64,000 nt of DNA, from the NCBI RefSeq assembly GCF_025567265.1, contig NZ_JAOQJW010000019.1, positions 16,553 through 80,552 of the forward strand, given 5' to 3'. A program made the translations under genes and the position numbers. Positions 15,097 to 23,461 of the stretch are shown here, one piece after another. Every line of letters begins with the position of its first letter. Positions within the stretch are counted from its first letter, which is position 1. This DNA is from Dorea_A amylophila (GTDB taxonomy: Bacteria > Bacillota > Clostridia > Lachnospirales > Lachnospiraceae). Under the pieces are notes generated by a model. That model was not told the origin of the DNA. It did not search any database and was given only the letters and a program-made list of their open reading frames with translations.

Positions 15097-15435
15097 TTAT
15101 GCACATCCACACTTGAATGTTGCACACTCTGTCTCGTCGCAATGACAGGCATTTCCGCCTTCTACACTGATCTTTCCGGCATGACACTGACATTCTTTAT
15201 TATACATGCAGTCTGTTGCCTTACAGTCTACACTGCTCTTTGCCGATGCCTCTTTCCCTTCCATATCCGAGTATGCATCCACATAGGTGCTTCCGCCTTT
15301 TCTCTCTTCAAAGCTGTCACAGCTTGTCTCAGCAGCTTTCTTTGCAGAATTTCCTCCTACCACGATACTGTCAAGATTACAGTAATAATTCTGATTGTGC
15401 GTACAAGTCTGTACGGTACATCGTAAATCTGGCAT
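15097..15435 (-). CDS. DUF1540 Cys-rich protein, two domains
   Basis: 112 residues from ATG 15435 (RBS GGAGG). Two copies of the DUF1540 Cys pattern: residues 4-42 (CTVQTCTHNQNYYCNLDSI...CDSF) and 67-105 (VDCKATDCMYNKECQCHAGK...CATF), each likely binding a metal ion. Ends in FKCGCA. DUF1540 proteins are common in spore-forming Clostridia; their role is not established, though metal binding is expected from eight or more ordered Cys residues. Monocistronic, ended by the 14978-15042 hairpin. Confidence 0.9.
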   Translation of the reverse strand: MPDLRCTVQTCTHNQNYYCNLDSIVVGGNSAKKAAETSCDSFEERKGGSTYVDAYSDMEGKEASAKSSVDCKATDCMYNKECQCHAGKISVEGGNACHCDETECATFKCGCA

Positions 15436-15508
15436 AATATATCCTCCTTTCAAATACAAGATATATTATGCCAGTTCTTTTTATTTCTTATACATTTGTA
15501 AAAACAAA

Positions 15509-17437
15509 TTAGTTTTCTTCTTTTACAACTTCTCGTCTTTCTCTTGTTGCGATTTCTTCTGCAACAGATGCTACGAACGCATCCAGACTCTTCTGGCCTT
15601 CATCTCCTGCAAATCTGCTTCTTACGGATACCAGATTTTCTTCTTCTTCTTTTGCTCCTACTACAAGCATGTATGGAATCTTCTGCATCTGAGCCTCACG
15701 GATCTTATAACCGATCTTTTCCGCACGTGTATCAATCTCTGCACGGATACCTGCTGCATTTAATGTCTCCAGTACTTTCTGTCCGTATTCCAGATGTTTA
15801 TCCGAGATTGGAAGCACCTTAACCTGTACCGGTGCGAGCCATGTAGGGAATGCTCCCGCAAAATGTTCGATCAGGATTCCGATGAATCTCTCGATGGATC
15901 CAAATGCTACACGGTGGATCATGATCGGACGGTGTTTCTCTCCGTCTGCACCTGTATATTCCAGTTCAAATCTCTGTGGAAGCTGCATATCAAGCTGAAT
16001 TGTTCCGCACTGCCATGTTCTTCCGATAGAGTCTGTCAGATGGAAATCAATCTTTGGTCCGTAGAATGCTCCGTCTCCTTCATTTACTACATAATCAAGA
16101 CCAAGATCATTCAGTGCGCCGCGAAGACCTTCTGTTGCAAGTTCCCAATCTTCGTCACTTCCCATACTGTCTTCCGGACGTGTAGAAAGTTCTACATGAT
16201 ACTTGAATCCGAACAGCTGATATACTTCATCAATCAGCGCTACAACACCTTTGATCTCATCACGGATCTGTTCCGGCATCATAAAGATATGTGCATCATC
16301 CTGTGTGAAACAGCGCACACGCATCAGACCATGTAACTGTCCTGATTTTTCATGACGGTGAACCAGTCCGAGCTCTCCGACACGAAACGGGAGATCTTTA
16401 TATGAACGTGGCTCAGCTTTATATACGAGCATTCCACCCGGACAGTTCATTGGCTTGATTGCAAAGTCCTCTCCGTCAATCTGTGTTGTATACATATTTT
16501 CTTTATAATGATCCCAGTGACCGGATGTCTCCCAGAGGTGTCTGCTTAAGATTACCGGCGTAGATACTTCTACATAACCTGCTTTTTTGTGAAGTTCTCT
16601 CCAGTAATCAAGCAATGTATTCTTAAGCACCATTCCCTTTGGAAGGAAGAACGGGAATCCCGGACCTTCTTCGCACATCATGAAAAGTCCAAGTTCTTTG
16701 CCAAGTTTTCTGTGGTCACGTTTCTTTGCTTCTTCAAGCATTGTCAGATATTCATCTAACTGTGCTTTCTTAGGATAAGAGATACCGTAGATTCTTGTGA
16801 GCATCTTGTTCTTCTCGCTGCCTCTCCAGTAAGCACCTGCAAGGCTTGTAAGCTTGAATGCTTTTACCGGCTTTGTTGTCATCAGGTGTGGTCCGGCACA
16901 TAAATCAACGAATTCTCCCTGCTGATAAAAGCTGATCTCTTCTCCTTCCGGAAGGTCTTCGATCAATTCAACTTTATATGGTTCATCTTTTTCTTTGAAA
17001 TATGCGATTGCATCTTCTCTTGTCTTTGTAAATCGTTCGATCGGAAGAGCTTCTTTGACAATCTTCTTCATCTCTTTTTCAATCTTTTCGAGATCTTCTG
17101 CTACGAATGGTGTCTCACGGTCTACATCATAGTAGAATCCATTCTCGATCGACGGTCCGATCGCAAGCTTTGTATCCGGATACAGACGTTTGATTGCCTG
17201 TGCCATAATATGAGATGTGGTATGCCAGAAAGCACCCTTTCCTTCTTCGTTATCAAATGTAAGTATCTCCAGTTCACAATCTTCATCCACAACATGTCTG
17301 AGATCTACTACTTCACCATTTACTCTTGCGGAAGTTGCCACCCTTGCCAGACCTTCGCTGATATCTTTTGTAATATCCAGTACTGACATACTTCCTTCAT
17401 ACTCTTTGAAAGATCCATCTTTTAATGTGATTTTCAT
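15509..17437 (-). CDS. thrS: Threonyl-tRNA synthetase
   Basis: Class II synthetase of about 642 residues charging tRNA-Thr. Domains in order: TGS (KITLKDGSFKEYEG onward), second additional domain for editing of Ser-tRNA with HTTSHIMAQA and the later VDLCAGPHL motif, class II catalytic core with MNCPGGMLVYK, VRCFTQDDAHIF and GSIERFIGILIEH, and the C-terminal anticodon-binding domain. Start: two in-frame ATGs; the second (17437) has the better RBS spacing (AGAGG 11 bases upstream versus 2). Preceded by a complete threonine-type T-box leader. Confidence 0.97.
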   Translation of the reverse strand: MKITLKDGSFKEYEGSMSVLDITKDISEGLARVATSARVNGEVVDLRHVVDEDCELEILTFDNEEGKGAFWHTTSHIMAQAIKRLYPDTKLAIGPSIENGFYYDVDRETPFVAEDLEKIEKEMKKIVKEALPIERFTKTREDAIAYFKEKDEPYKVELIEDLPEGEEISFYQQGEFVDLCAGPHLMTTKPVKAFKLTSLAGAYWRGSEKNKMLTRIYGISYPKKAQLDEYLTMLEEAKKRDHRKLGKELGLFMMCEEGPGFPFFLPKGMVLKNTLLDYWRELHKKAGYVEVSTPVILSRHLWETSGHWDHYKENMYTTQIDGEDFAIKPMNCPGGMLVYKAEPRSYKDLPFRVGELGLVHRHEKSGQLHGLMRVRCFTQDDAHIFMMPEQIRDEIKGVVALIDEVYQLFGFKYHVELSTRPEDSMGSDEDWELATEGLRGALNDLGLDYVVNEGDGAFYGPKIDFHLTDSIGRTWQCGTIQLDMQLPQRFELEYTGADGEKHRPIMIHRVAFGSIERFIGILIEHFAGAFPTWLAPVQVKVLPISDKHLEYGQKVLETLNAAGIRAEIDTRAEKIGYKIREAQMQKIPYMLVVGAKEEEENLVSVRSRFAGDEGQKSLDAFVASVAEEIATRERREVVKEEN

Positions 17438-17571
17438 AATTATCATGTCCTCTCTTTTTATTTTCTATTCTATCCTCGGGCATGCATCTTCTTTTCTGCC
17501 CGTTCAGCAATCACCTGTAATCTGCGGTTTCTATTGTATGCTTTGTCAGCTTCTTTCAAACGCATGGCAAT

Positions 17572-17840
17572 AAAAAATTCCCTTACAGACAAATGCTGTA
17601 AGGGACGAGTTTTCTCGCGGTTCCACCCTGTTTGAACTGACGCATCAAAGTCTCTTCATTTTTCAAAGACCTCTCATGTCAGAACCTCTTAATTATGACG
17701 ATAACGGAATCACCGGACTGTTTTGCAGCCACTCAGAGGTAGTTTTCAGAAGGTTCCAAAATAAGAAGCTTTCAGCCTGCGGCTTCTCTCTCTGGCATTT
17801 CTTTCCCAGCCTACTCTTCTCTTCAACGTGTTTTTTATAC
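17572..17840 (-). promoter_or_regulatory. T-box riboswitch (threonine) of thrS
   Basis: Minus-strand leader with the T-box sequence AGGGTGGAACCGCG (17616-17629), followed by a terminator stem CCCTTACAG / CTGTAAGGG (17580-17604) with a U-run. The upstream stem I region holds ACU ACC (17738-17743) in the expected specifier region, either of which reads as Thr. Uncharged tRNA-Thr should bind, form the antiterminator and allow thrS transcription. Confidence 0.95.
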
Positions 17841-17846
17841 GCTCTC

Positions 17847-17874
17847 ATTATAGCACGAGGTTTTACTTTGTCAA
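17847..17874 (-). promoter_or_regulatory. thrS promoter overlapping ydcF stop
   Basis: -35 TTGACA (17869-17874), 16-bp spacer, -10 TATAAT (17847-17852). The -35 box overlaps the TGA stop of the upstream ydcF-like gene. Confidence 0.9.
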
Positions 17875-18623
17875 CATTTTTTCAACCACAGTTTCCAGAC
17901 CGCAAAACATTCCCGTACAAAATAATTGGGAAATAGTAATGGATGACAGCCTGCCGCTATCGGAAATGGATTCTTAAATCCTGCGCGTTTTGCATACACA
18001 CATCCCCGGTATACATGAAAATTATTCGAGACAATACCGACCGGTGTATCCACATCTGCAATCAGTTTTCTGGAAAACTTCAGATTCTCCAGTGTATTTA
18101 CCGATGCGTCTTCCTGTATAATGCGTCTGCAGTCGATCCCTGCACGCTCCAGATACTGCGCCATTGCATACGCTTCTGTTACTTCTTCATCGTTCCCCTG
18201 TCCGCCGGAGACGATTACATGTACATCTGGGTGCTCTTTCAGATACTCTAATGCAGAATCCAGTCTTCGTTTCAGTGAATCGGTAATCTTCCGGCCTCTC
18301 ACCTGCGCTCCCAGCACAATGATCCATCTTGTGCCGGATCGTGTATCTTCTTCCGGTCTTTTTTCCAAAGGCCTTCTGCACATTCCTGTTATGATCTTTA
18401 TCTCAGCAATCAGAAGGAGGCATACAGCAATACCGATCAGCGCTTCTACCACACACGGCATTCCATACAAACGGATCAAAACGCTTCCTGCGATCCCCAC
18501 AATTCCGGCCGCCAGCCAGAATCTGGAAAAAGTAGAGTCCCATTTTTTCAGTGCGATACAGATCGCACTGTAATAAATGAGACTCAGGATACCTGCAGCC
18601 AGAAAAATTATCTGCCACAGCAT
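17871..18623 (-). CDS. YdcF/DUF218 family membrane protein
   Basis: 250 residues. Three to four N-terminal membrane helices (about 1-23, 34-50, 53-80), then the DUF218 domain from about 100: WIIVLGAQVRGRKITDSLKR, VIVSGGQGNDEEVTEAYAMA, EDASVNTLENLKFS and IVSNNFHVYRG. YdcF/SanA-like proteins act at the cell envelope; in E. coli SanA affects vancomycin sensitivity and YdcF binds SAM, so the function here is open. It overlaps the SEC-C gene by 16 bp, suggesting co-translation. Confidence 0.88.
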   Translation of the reverse strand: MLWQIIFLAAGILSLIYYSAICIALKKWDSTFSRFWLAAGIVGIAGSVLIRLYGMPCVVEALIGIAVCLLLIAEIKIITGMCRRPLEKRPEEDTRSGTRWIIVLGAQVRGRKITDSLKRRLDSALEYLKEHPDVHVIVSGGQGNDEEVTEAYAMAQYLERAGIDCRRIIQEDASVNTLENLKFSRKLIADVDTPVGIVSNNFHVYRGCVYAKRAGFKNPFPIAAGCHPLLFPNYFVRECFAVWKLWLKKC

Positions 18624-19111
18624 TTTTTATATTTTTTACCTGATCCGCACGGACATGGATCATTTCTTCCAATTTTCTTTGGTTTACGAATTGTTGTAGA
18701 TTCTTTCTGTTCTTTATAGAATTTTTTTAATTCTTCTTCAGAAAAAATCTCTTTCCACTGTGGAAGTTCATACAGCCAGTCAGCTTTCGCTGCTACCATA
18801 TTCTTGTACAGTCTCTCTTTATCAAATGCAAGGCTTATTACTGTATCTTCTTCTACTGTATCCAGATCCAGTTCGATCAGAAGGCTTTCATTGATTCCAT
18901 CCAGGAAACCGATCATGGTCAGAACTTCCTGTCCGAACTTCTCAGCCAGTTCTTTGACTGTTCCTTTCACTGCTTCATCCGGATTAGAAAGAAGCTTTTC
19001 GTAAATCTCTTTCTCAATCTGGAAATATGTTCCCCAGAATTTTTCCAACTGACTTCTGTCTGCAGTCTCATCATAAGCGATGTTCTGCCACTGCTGATAT
19101 AATGTGCTCAT
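18608..19111 (-). CDS. SEC-C metal-binding domain protein
   Basis: 167 residues. A helical N-terminal part and a C-terminal SEC-C zinc motif (GRNDPCPCGSGKKYKKCCGR at 148-167), the same motif that ends SecA. Such stand-alone SEC-C proteins have no fixed role; they are often linked to zinc or translation/secretion. Co-transcribed with the ydcF-like gene (16-bp overlap). RBS AAAGGAG, 11 bases upstream of ATG 19111. Confidence 0.88.
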   Translation of the reverse strand: MSTLYQQWQNIAYDETADRSQLEKFWGTYFQIEKEIYEKLLSNPDEAVKGTVKELAEKFGQEVLTMIGFLDGINESLLIELDLDTVEEDTVISLAFDKERLYKNMVAAKADWLYELPQWKEIFSEEELKKFYKEQKESTTIRKPKKIGRNDPCPCGSGKKYKKCCGR

Positions 19112-19206
19112 ATTTCTATACTCCTTTGTACAATATTCATTTGCAATTTTTCACTGCTCTCTATATAATATACTAAAGTCTTGATTCATTGTAAAGGATG
19201 ATTATT

Positions 19207-19446
19207 ATGAAAAATGCAAAACGTATTCTGGCACTCATTGCCGCTATTTTATTATTCGGTATGTATCTCAGTACATTAATATTTGCCCTGATGGGAAGTC
19301 CACATTCTATCGACCTTCTCTGGGCATCTGTTGCATGTACGATCATACTTCCTGTACTTTTATACGCTTATACGCTGGTATTTAAGCTTACCCGCCACGA
19401 TGACCCTGACCAGGATCACGACCATGCAAGCGATGATACCATATAG
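19207..19446 (+). CDS. Small two-helix membrane protein
   Basis: 79 residues from ATG 19207 (RBS AAAGG with nine-base spacing; an ATG at 19198 is too close). Two hydrophobic helices (ILALIAAILLFGMYLSTLIF and WASVACTIILPVLLYAYTLV), then a His/Asp-rich tail (RHDDPDQDHDHASDDTI). Similar small proteins are frequent in Lachnospiraceae; no named family. Overlaps the 3' end of a minus-strand small ORF by about 30 bp. Confidence 0.7.
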   Translation: MKNAKRILALIAAILLFGMYLSTLIFALMGSPHSIDLLWASVACTIILPVLLYAYTLVFKLTRHDDPDQDHDHASDDTI

Positions 19447-19595
19447 AATTCCAGAGGCATCAGACTTTCTTCTCGATCGTCTGATCCTTTTTTCTTGTGT
19501 TTTCTTTCGTTTTCTCTTATTTTCTTTCTCTTTGCAAGGTATTCTTCCATTGAAATTACTTCTGCTTCTTCTTTTGTCAGGTCTCTTGTATTCAT
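19416..19595 (-). CDS. Small charged protein, 59 aa (tentative)
   Basis: ATG 19595 is preceded by ATGGAGG at good distance. The first 45 residues (MNTRDLTKEEAEVISMEEYL, then a Lys/Arg/Glu-rich helix) look coding; the tail (MPLEFYMVSSLAWS) is antisense to the convergent gene. In the other frame the tail would encode a membrane helix (GIIACMVVILVRVIVAG), so a frameshift is possible. No family recognised. Confidence 0.45.
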   Translation of the reverse strand: MNTRDLTKEEAEVISMEEYLAKRKKIRENERKHKKKGSDDREESLMPLEFYMVSSLAWS

Positions 19596-19815
19596 TGTGC
19601 ATACCTCCATCTTGATTATTTGTATCCCCTCTTACGTCTCTGGTGTCTGATTACACCGACGTTATTATTATATTTACGATGATCTTATTATATGCATATT
19701 TTGTGGCAACATTATGGCAGAAATCTAAATAAAGCATGAGAAATTTCTTAAGGAAAACATAACTCTGATCTGAAGAATCCCTCCCTGACTGTTTCTTCGG
19801 AATGTATGAATACTC
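19596..19815. other. Intergenic, nothing recognised
   Basis: About 220 bp between the small ORF and the purA terminator with no convincing frame, RNA motif or repeat. Confidence 0.5.
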
Positions 19816-19860
19816 AAAAAACAGCAGCTATAAGTCTACTTTTATCTTATAGCTGCTGTC
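19816..19860 (-). terminator. purA terminator
   Basis: Perfect 14-bp stem ACAGCAGCTATAAG / CTTATAGCTGCTGT with an 11-base loop, followed on the minus strand by TTTTTT. Confidence 0.9.
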
Positions 19861-19872
19861 TTCATCTCTCTC

Positions 19873-21165
19873 TTATTTTGAAAGTTTTGACTCTCTGTAA
19901 ATAATGTCGTGTCTTTCTGGTCCGTTAGATACCATTGTAATCGGGTATCCAATCTGCTCTTCTACAAACTCAATGTATTTTCTGCAGTTTTCCGGAAGGT
20001 CTTCGTATTTCTTAATTCCACGAATGTCACATTTCCATCCCGGAAGTTTCTTAAGAACTGGTTTTGCCTTCTCTAACAGATGTGTCGTTGGGAATTCTGT
20101 TGTTACTTCTCCGTCGATATCGTATCCTACACATACCGGGATCTCATCAAGATATCCAAGTACATCTAATACTGTAAATGCAACATCTGTTGCTCCCTGC
20201 ATTCTGCATCCATACTTGGAAGCGACACAGTCGAACCATCCCATTCTTCTCGGGCGTCCGGTTGTTGCTCCGAATTCTCCGCCATCACCACCGCGGCGTC
20301 TTAATTCGTCTGCTTCGTCACCAAAGATCTCACTTACGAATGCTCCGGCTCCTACTGCACTTGAATATGCTTTACATACTGTTACGATCTTCTTGATCTC
20401 ATACGGAGGGATTCCTGCTCCAATCGCTCCATATCCTGCCAGTGTAGAAGATGAAGTAACCATTGGATAGATTCCATGATCCGGATCCTTCAGTGATCCA
20501 AGCTGTCCCTCTAACAATACTTCTTTTCCTTCTTTGAGCGCATTGTTCAGGAAAAGAGAAGTATCACATACGAATGGTTCAACCATCTTCTTATATTCTT
20601 GAAGTTCATTATATAAATCATCAGGATTGATCAATGGTTTATGATAAAGGTGCTCCAGTAATACATTCTTCTGCTCTGCTACGCGAACAACTTTTTCTTT
20701 TAACAGTTCATCATCAAACAGCTCACTGACCTGGAATCCGATCTTTGCATATTTGTCTGAGTAGAATGGTGCGATACCTGATTTTGTAGAACCGAAAGAT
20801 TTTCCTCCCAGTCTTTCCTCTTCGTATGCATCAAAATTCTTATGATAAGACATTACCATCTGAGCTCTGTCAGATACCAGAATCTTCGGCATCGGAACTC
20901 CCTGATCGATGATAGACTGTACTTCTTTAAATAATACCGGCACATCCAGTGCTACACCGTTTCCGATAATACTTGTCGTATGATCGTAAAATACTCCTGA
21001 TGGAAGTGTGTGTAATGCAAACTTTCCATAATCATTGATAATTGTATGACCTGCATTCGCGCCTCCCTGGAATCTTACGATGATATCAGCCTGTTCAGCC
21101 AGCATATCTGTAATCTTACCTTTTCCTTCGTCGCCCCAGTTGGCACCGACTACTGCTTTAACCAT
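19873..21165 (-). CDS. purA: Adenylosuccinate synthetase
   Basis: About 430 residues. Uses GTP to join IMP and aspartate, the first step from IMP to AMP. Motifs: GANWGDEGKGKITD (P-loop-like GTP site with catalytic Asp), GGANAGHT with catalytic His, GTTKSGI-like KSFGSTKSGIAP, and TTGRPRRMGWFD near residue 300. ATG 21165 is preferred over 21171 because AGGAGG then lies seven bases away. Single-gene transcript with a clear promoter (21237-21265) and terminator. Confidence 0.97.
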   Translation of the reverse strand: MVKAVVGANWGDEGKGKITDMLAEQADIIVRFQGGANAGHTIINDYGKFALHTLPSGVFYDHTTSIIGNGVALDVPVLFKEVQSIIDQGVPMPKILVSDRAQMVMSYHKNFDAYEEERLGGKSFGSTKSGIAPFYSDKYAKIGFQVSELFDDELLKEKVVRVAEQKNVLLEHLYHKPLINPDDLYNELQEYKKMVEPFVCDTSLFLNNALKEGKEVLLEGQLGSLKDPDHGIYPMVTSSSTLAGYGAIGAGIPPYEIKKIVTVCKAYSSAVGAGAFVSEIFGDEADELRRRGGDGGEFGATTGRPRRMGWFDCVASKYGCRMQGATDVAFTVLDVLGYLDEIPVCVGYDIDGEVTTEFPTTHLLEKAKPVLKKLPGWKCDIRGIKKYEDLPENCRKYIEFVEEQIGYPITMVSNGPERHDIIYRESKLSK

Positions 21166-21236
21166 ATCCATTCCTCCTGCGATATTAACATGACTTATCA
21201 GTCTTCTTTAGCGGATCTAATCAAACCACCCTAAGC

Positions 21237-21265
21237 ATTATACTATACATTTCACCTTGGTTCAA
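21237..21265 (-). promoter_or_regulatory. purA promoter
   Basis: -35 TTGAAC (21260-21265), 17-bp spacer, -10 TATAAT (21237-21242), giving a leader of about 65 nt. Confidence 0.8.
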
Positions 21266-21305
21266 CAATATTTTTACATAAAATCCACAGGATTTCCTGT
21301 ATTTT

Positions 21306-22868
21306 CTACATTAGCGGCGCAACCAGTCTTAATACCTGTCCCGCCGTCTTCATCAGAATTCCTCTGTTTCTCACTTCCGTCACTGTAACCTTATGACATT
21401 TTGCCAACGTATTCTGAAAATCTTCTTCTACTTTCTGCACTTCAGGATTATCGTAGATAAACACACCATTCTCAAAATGCAGATACAGGCTTCTGAAATC
21501 CAGATTGATACTTCCTACCGTTGCCGTATCATCATCGGATACAAATATTTTTGCATGTACAAATCCAGGTGTATACTCATAGATCTGTACCCCGCCCTCG
21601 ATCAGTTCCTTATAGTAGGTCTTTGCCACAGCAAATGCATACCACTTATCCGGAATATGCGGCATGATGATGATCACCTCAATACCACTCTTCGCTGCAC
21701 GGATCAGTGTAGTAAGCATCTCATTGTCCAAGATCAGATACGGGGTCATGATATGCACATATTTTTTTGCATGGTTCAAAATATGGAAATATACTTCTTC
21801 TCCTACATTTTCATGATCAAACGGGCTGTCTGCATATGGAATCACATATCCCAGTTTTTCATTCAATGTATCCGCTTTTTTGGTCAGATATTTTCCATAA
21901 GGCTCCACGCCCCGCATATCCACATCCCACATCTGCAGAAATATCATCGTCAGGCTCTGAACAGCATCACCTCTTAACAGTACCGCCGTATCCTTCCAGT
22001 GTCCGAACCGTTCCTTCTCATTGATATACTCATCAGCAAGATTCACACCCCCTACATATCCCACCTGTCCATCGATCACGCAGATCTTTCTGTGGTCACG
22101 GTTGTTCTGTATCGTCGAGACAAATGGCCGGATCTTATTCGACATCTTGCAGTTGATACCGTATTTTTGAAGTTTCTTCGGATAGCTGTAGGGCAGCAGG
22201 TCAAATGCACACATTCCGTCATACATGAACCGGACTTCCACACCTTCCGCTGCTTTCCGCTTCAGGATCTCAAGGATTGTATTCCACATGATTCCTTCTT
22301 CTACAATAAAATACTCCATGAAAATAAACTTTTCCGCCTTTTCCAGTTCTTTTATCATGGATGCAAATTTGGCTTCTCCAACCGGAAAATATTCGGCTTC
22401 TGTATTCCTGTAAGTCGGGAATCCCAGTTGATGCGACAGATAATACGACAGCTGTGCATTTGCAGATTTTCCCTCCCAGAGTGCATCCGTGATCTTCTGA
22501 TCCTGATCCATGTAAGGTTCCGTCTCCATACGCAATGCCGCCAGGCGGTTCTGTACAAACCGTGTTTCCAGCTGCAGATGCACATAGATGTAAAATATCG
22601 TCCCGACAACCGGTACTGCCATCACACACAGAATCCATGACAGCTTGAACGCCGGATTTCCCTCTGTATTAATAATATACACAAGAACTATAATCTCCAT
22701 CAGAGACATCACACTGTATATAAATGTTGCATATTCTTTCAGATAGTATGGAATGCCCAGAAAAATCAGCATCTGTACCAATATCAGTATCACAAAAATT
22801 CCGGCACGGCTGAATACCATTTTAAAGAATTTCTTCTTTGCAACAGCCTTTGTGCTTTGTTCTTTCAT
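21306..22868 (-). CDS. cls: Cardiolipin synthase (PLD type)
   Basis: 520 residues from ATG 22868 (RBS GGAGAG). Makes cardiolipin from two phosphatidylglycerols at the membrane. Two N-terminal membrane helices (ILVQMLIFLGIPYYL and SVMSLMEIIVLVYII, with a third to about residue 90), then two HKD motifs: HRKICVIDG with GYVGGVN, and HAKIFVSDDDTATVGSINLD. Length and layout match bacterial Cls. A small hairpin (ACAGGA-AA-TCCTGT) at the 3' end may end transcription. Confidence 0.95.
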   Translation of the reverse strand: MKEQSTKAVAKKKFFKMVFSRAGIFVILILVQMLIFLGIPYYLKEYATFIYSVMSLMEIIVLVYIINTEGNPAFKLSWILCVMAVPVVGTIFYIYVHLQLETRFVQNRLAALRMETEPYMDQDQKITDALWEGKSANAQLSYYLSHQLGFPTYRNTEAEYFPVGEAKFASMIKELEKAEKFIFMEYFIVEEGIMWNTILEILKRKAAEGVEVRFMYDGMCAFDLLPYSYPKKLQKYGINCKMSNKIRPFVSTIQNNRDHRKICVIDGQVGYVGGVNLADEYINEKERFGHWKDTAVLLRGDAVQSLTMIFLQMWDVDMRGVEPYGKYLTKKADTLNEKLGYVIPYADSPFDHENVGEEVYFHILNHAKKYVHIMTPYLILDNEMLTTLIRAAKSGIEVIIIMPHIPDKWYAFAVAKTYYKELIEGGVQIYEYTPGFVHAKIFVSDDDTATVGSINLDFRSLYLHFENGVFIYDNPEVQKVEEDFQNTLAKCHKVTVTEVRNRGILMKTAGQVLRLVAPLM

Positions 22869-23079
22869 ACTTTTTCTCTCCTTTATCCAGGGCTGTACAT
22901 CCACTTTGTTCCTAATATCTTACTCCGTTTTCTCAGGCTCCGTACCGCCAGGATATGTTATACAGTGTATCATATTTTCATTTTCTTCTCAACTTGCAGA
23001 TAATTTATTTTAATTTAATAGAAAAATACATATAATATGTGCTATGATAAGGAAAAGAATGGAAAGGAGTCATACAATC

Positions 23080-23364
23080 ATGGCAAAATGGATGAAAAAA
23101 TTATTGGGTCTTGCTGCAATCGGCAGTGCCGCTGCAGGTCTTGTTTATTATTTTAAAAAATCTAAAAAAGATGTGGATGAAGATTTCAACGATGATTTTG
23201 AAGATGAAGACTTCGATCTTGACAATGATCTTCAACCGGTCGACCGGGGATACGTTGATCTGAACGCAGGAAAAGCTTCTCCGGAAGAAGCAGACGATGC
23301 AGAAGAAACAGAGACCGGCGAAGATACTCTGGATGCGGATGCTCACGAAGGGAAAGAAGATTAG
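23080..23364 (+). CDS. Small acidic single-helix membrane protein
   Basis: 94 residues from ATG 23080 (RBS GGAAAGGAG). N-terminal basic start MAKWMKKLLG and a helix (LAAIGSAAAGLVYYF), then a very acidic tail (DEDFNDDFEDEDFDLDNDLQ and so on). The composition is like other small Lachnospiraceae membrane-anchored proteins; no named family. Ends close to a strong bidirectional terminator. Confidence 0.75.
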   Translation: MAKWMKKLLGLAAIGSAAAGLVYYFKKSKKDVDEDFNDDFEDEDFDLDNDLQPVDRGYVDLNAGKASPEEADDAEETETGEDTLDADAHEGKED

Positions 23365-23401
23365 TTCTGCTGACACAGACTGAATTCAGACTGCAGCTAT
23401 A

Positions 23402-23461
23402 CAAAAGAGCGGTAAACAATGTAAATTATTTTCTTATTTTACATTGCTTACTGCTCTTTTA
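23402..23461. terminator. Bidirectional terminator
   Basis: Long stem AAAGAGCGGTAA-CAATGTAAA / TTTACATTG-TTAC-GCTCTTT, T-runs on both sides; it overlaps the stop codon of the MocR gene. Confidence 0.9.
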
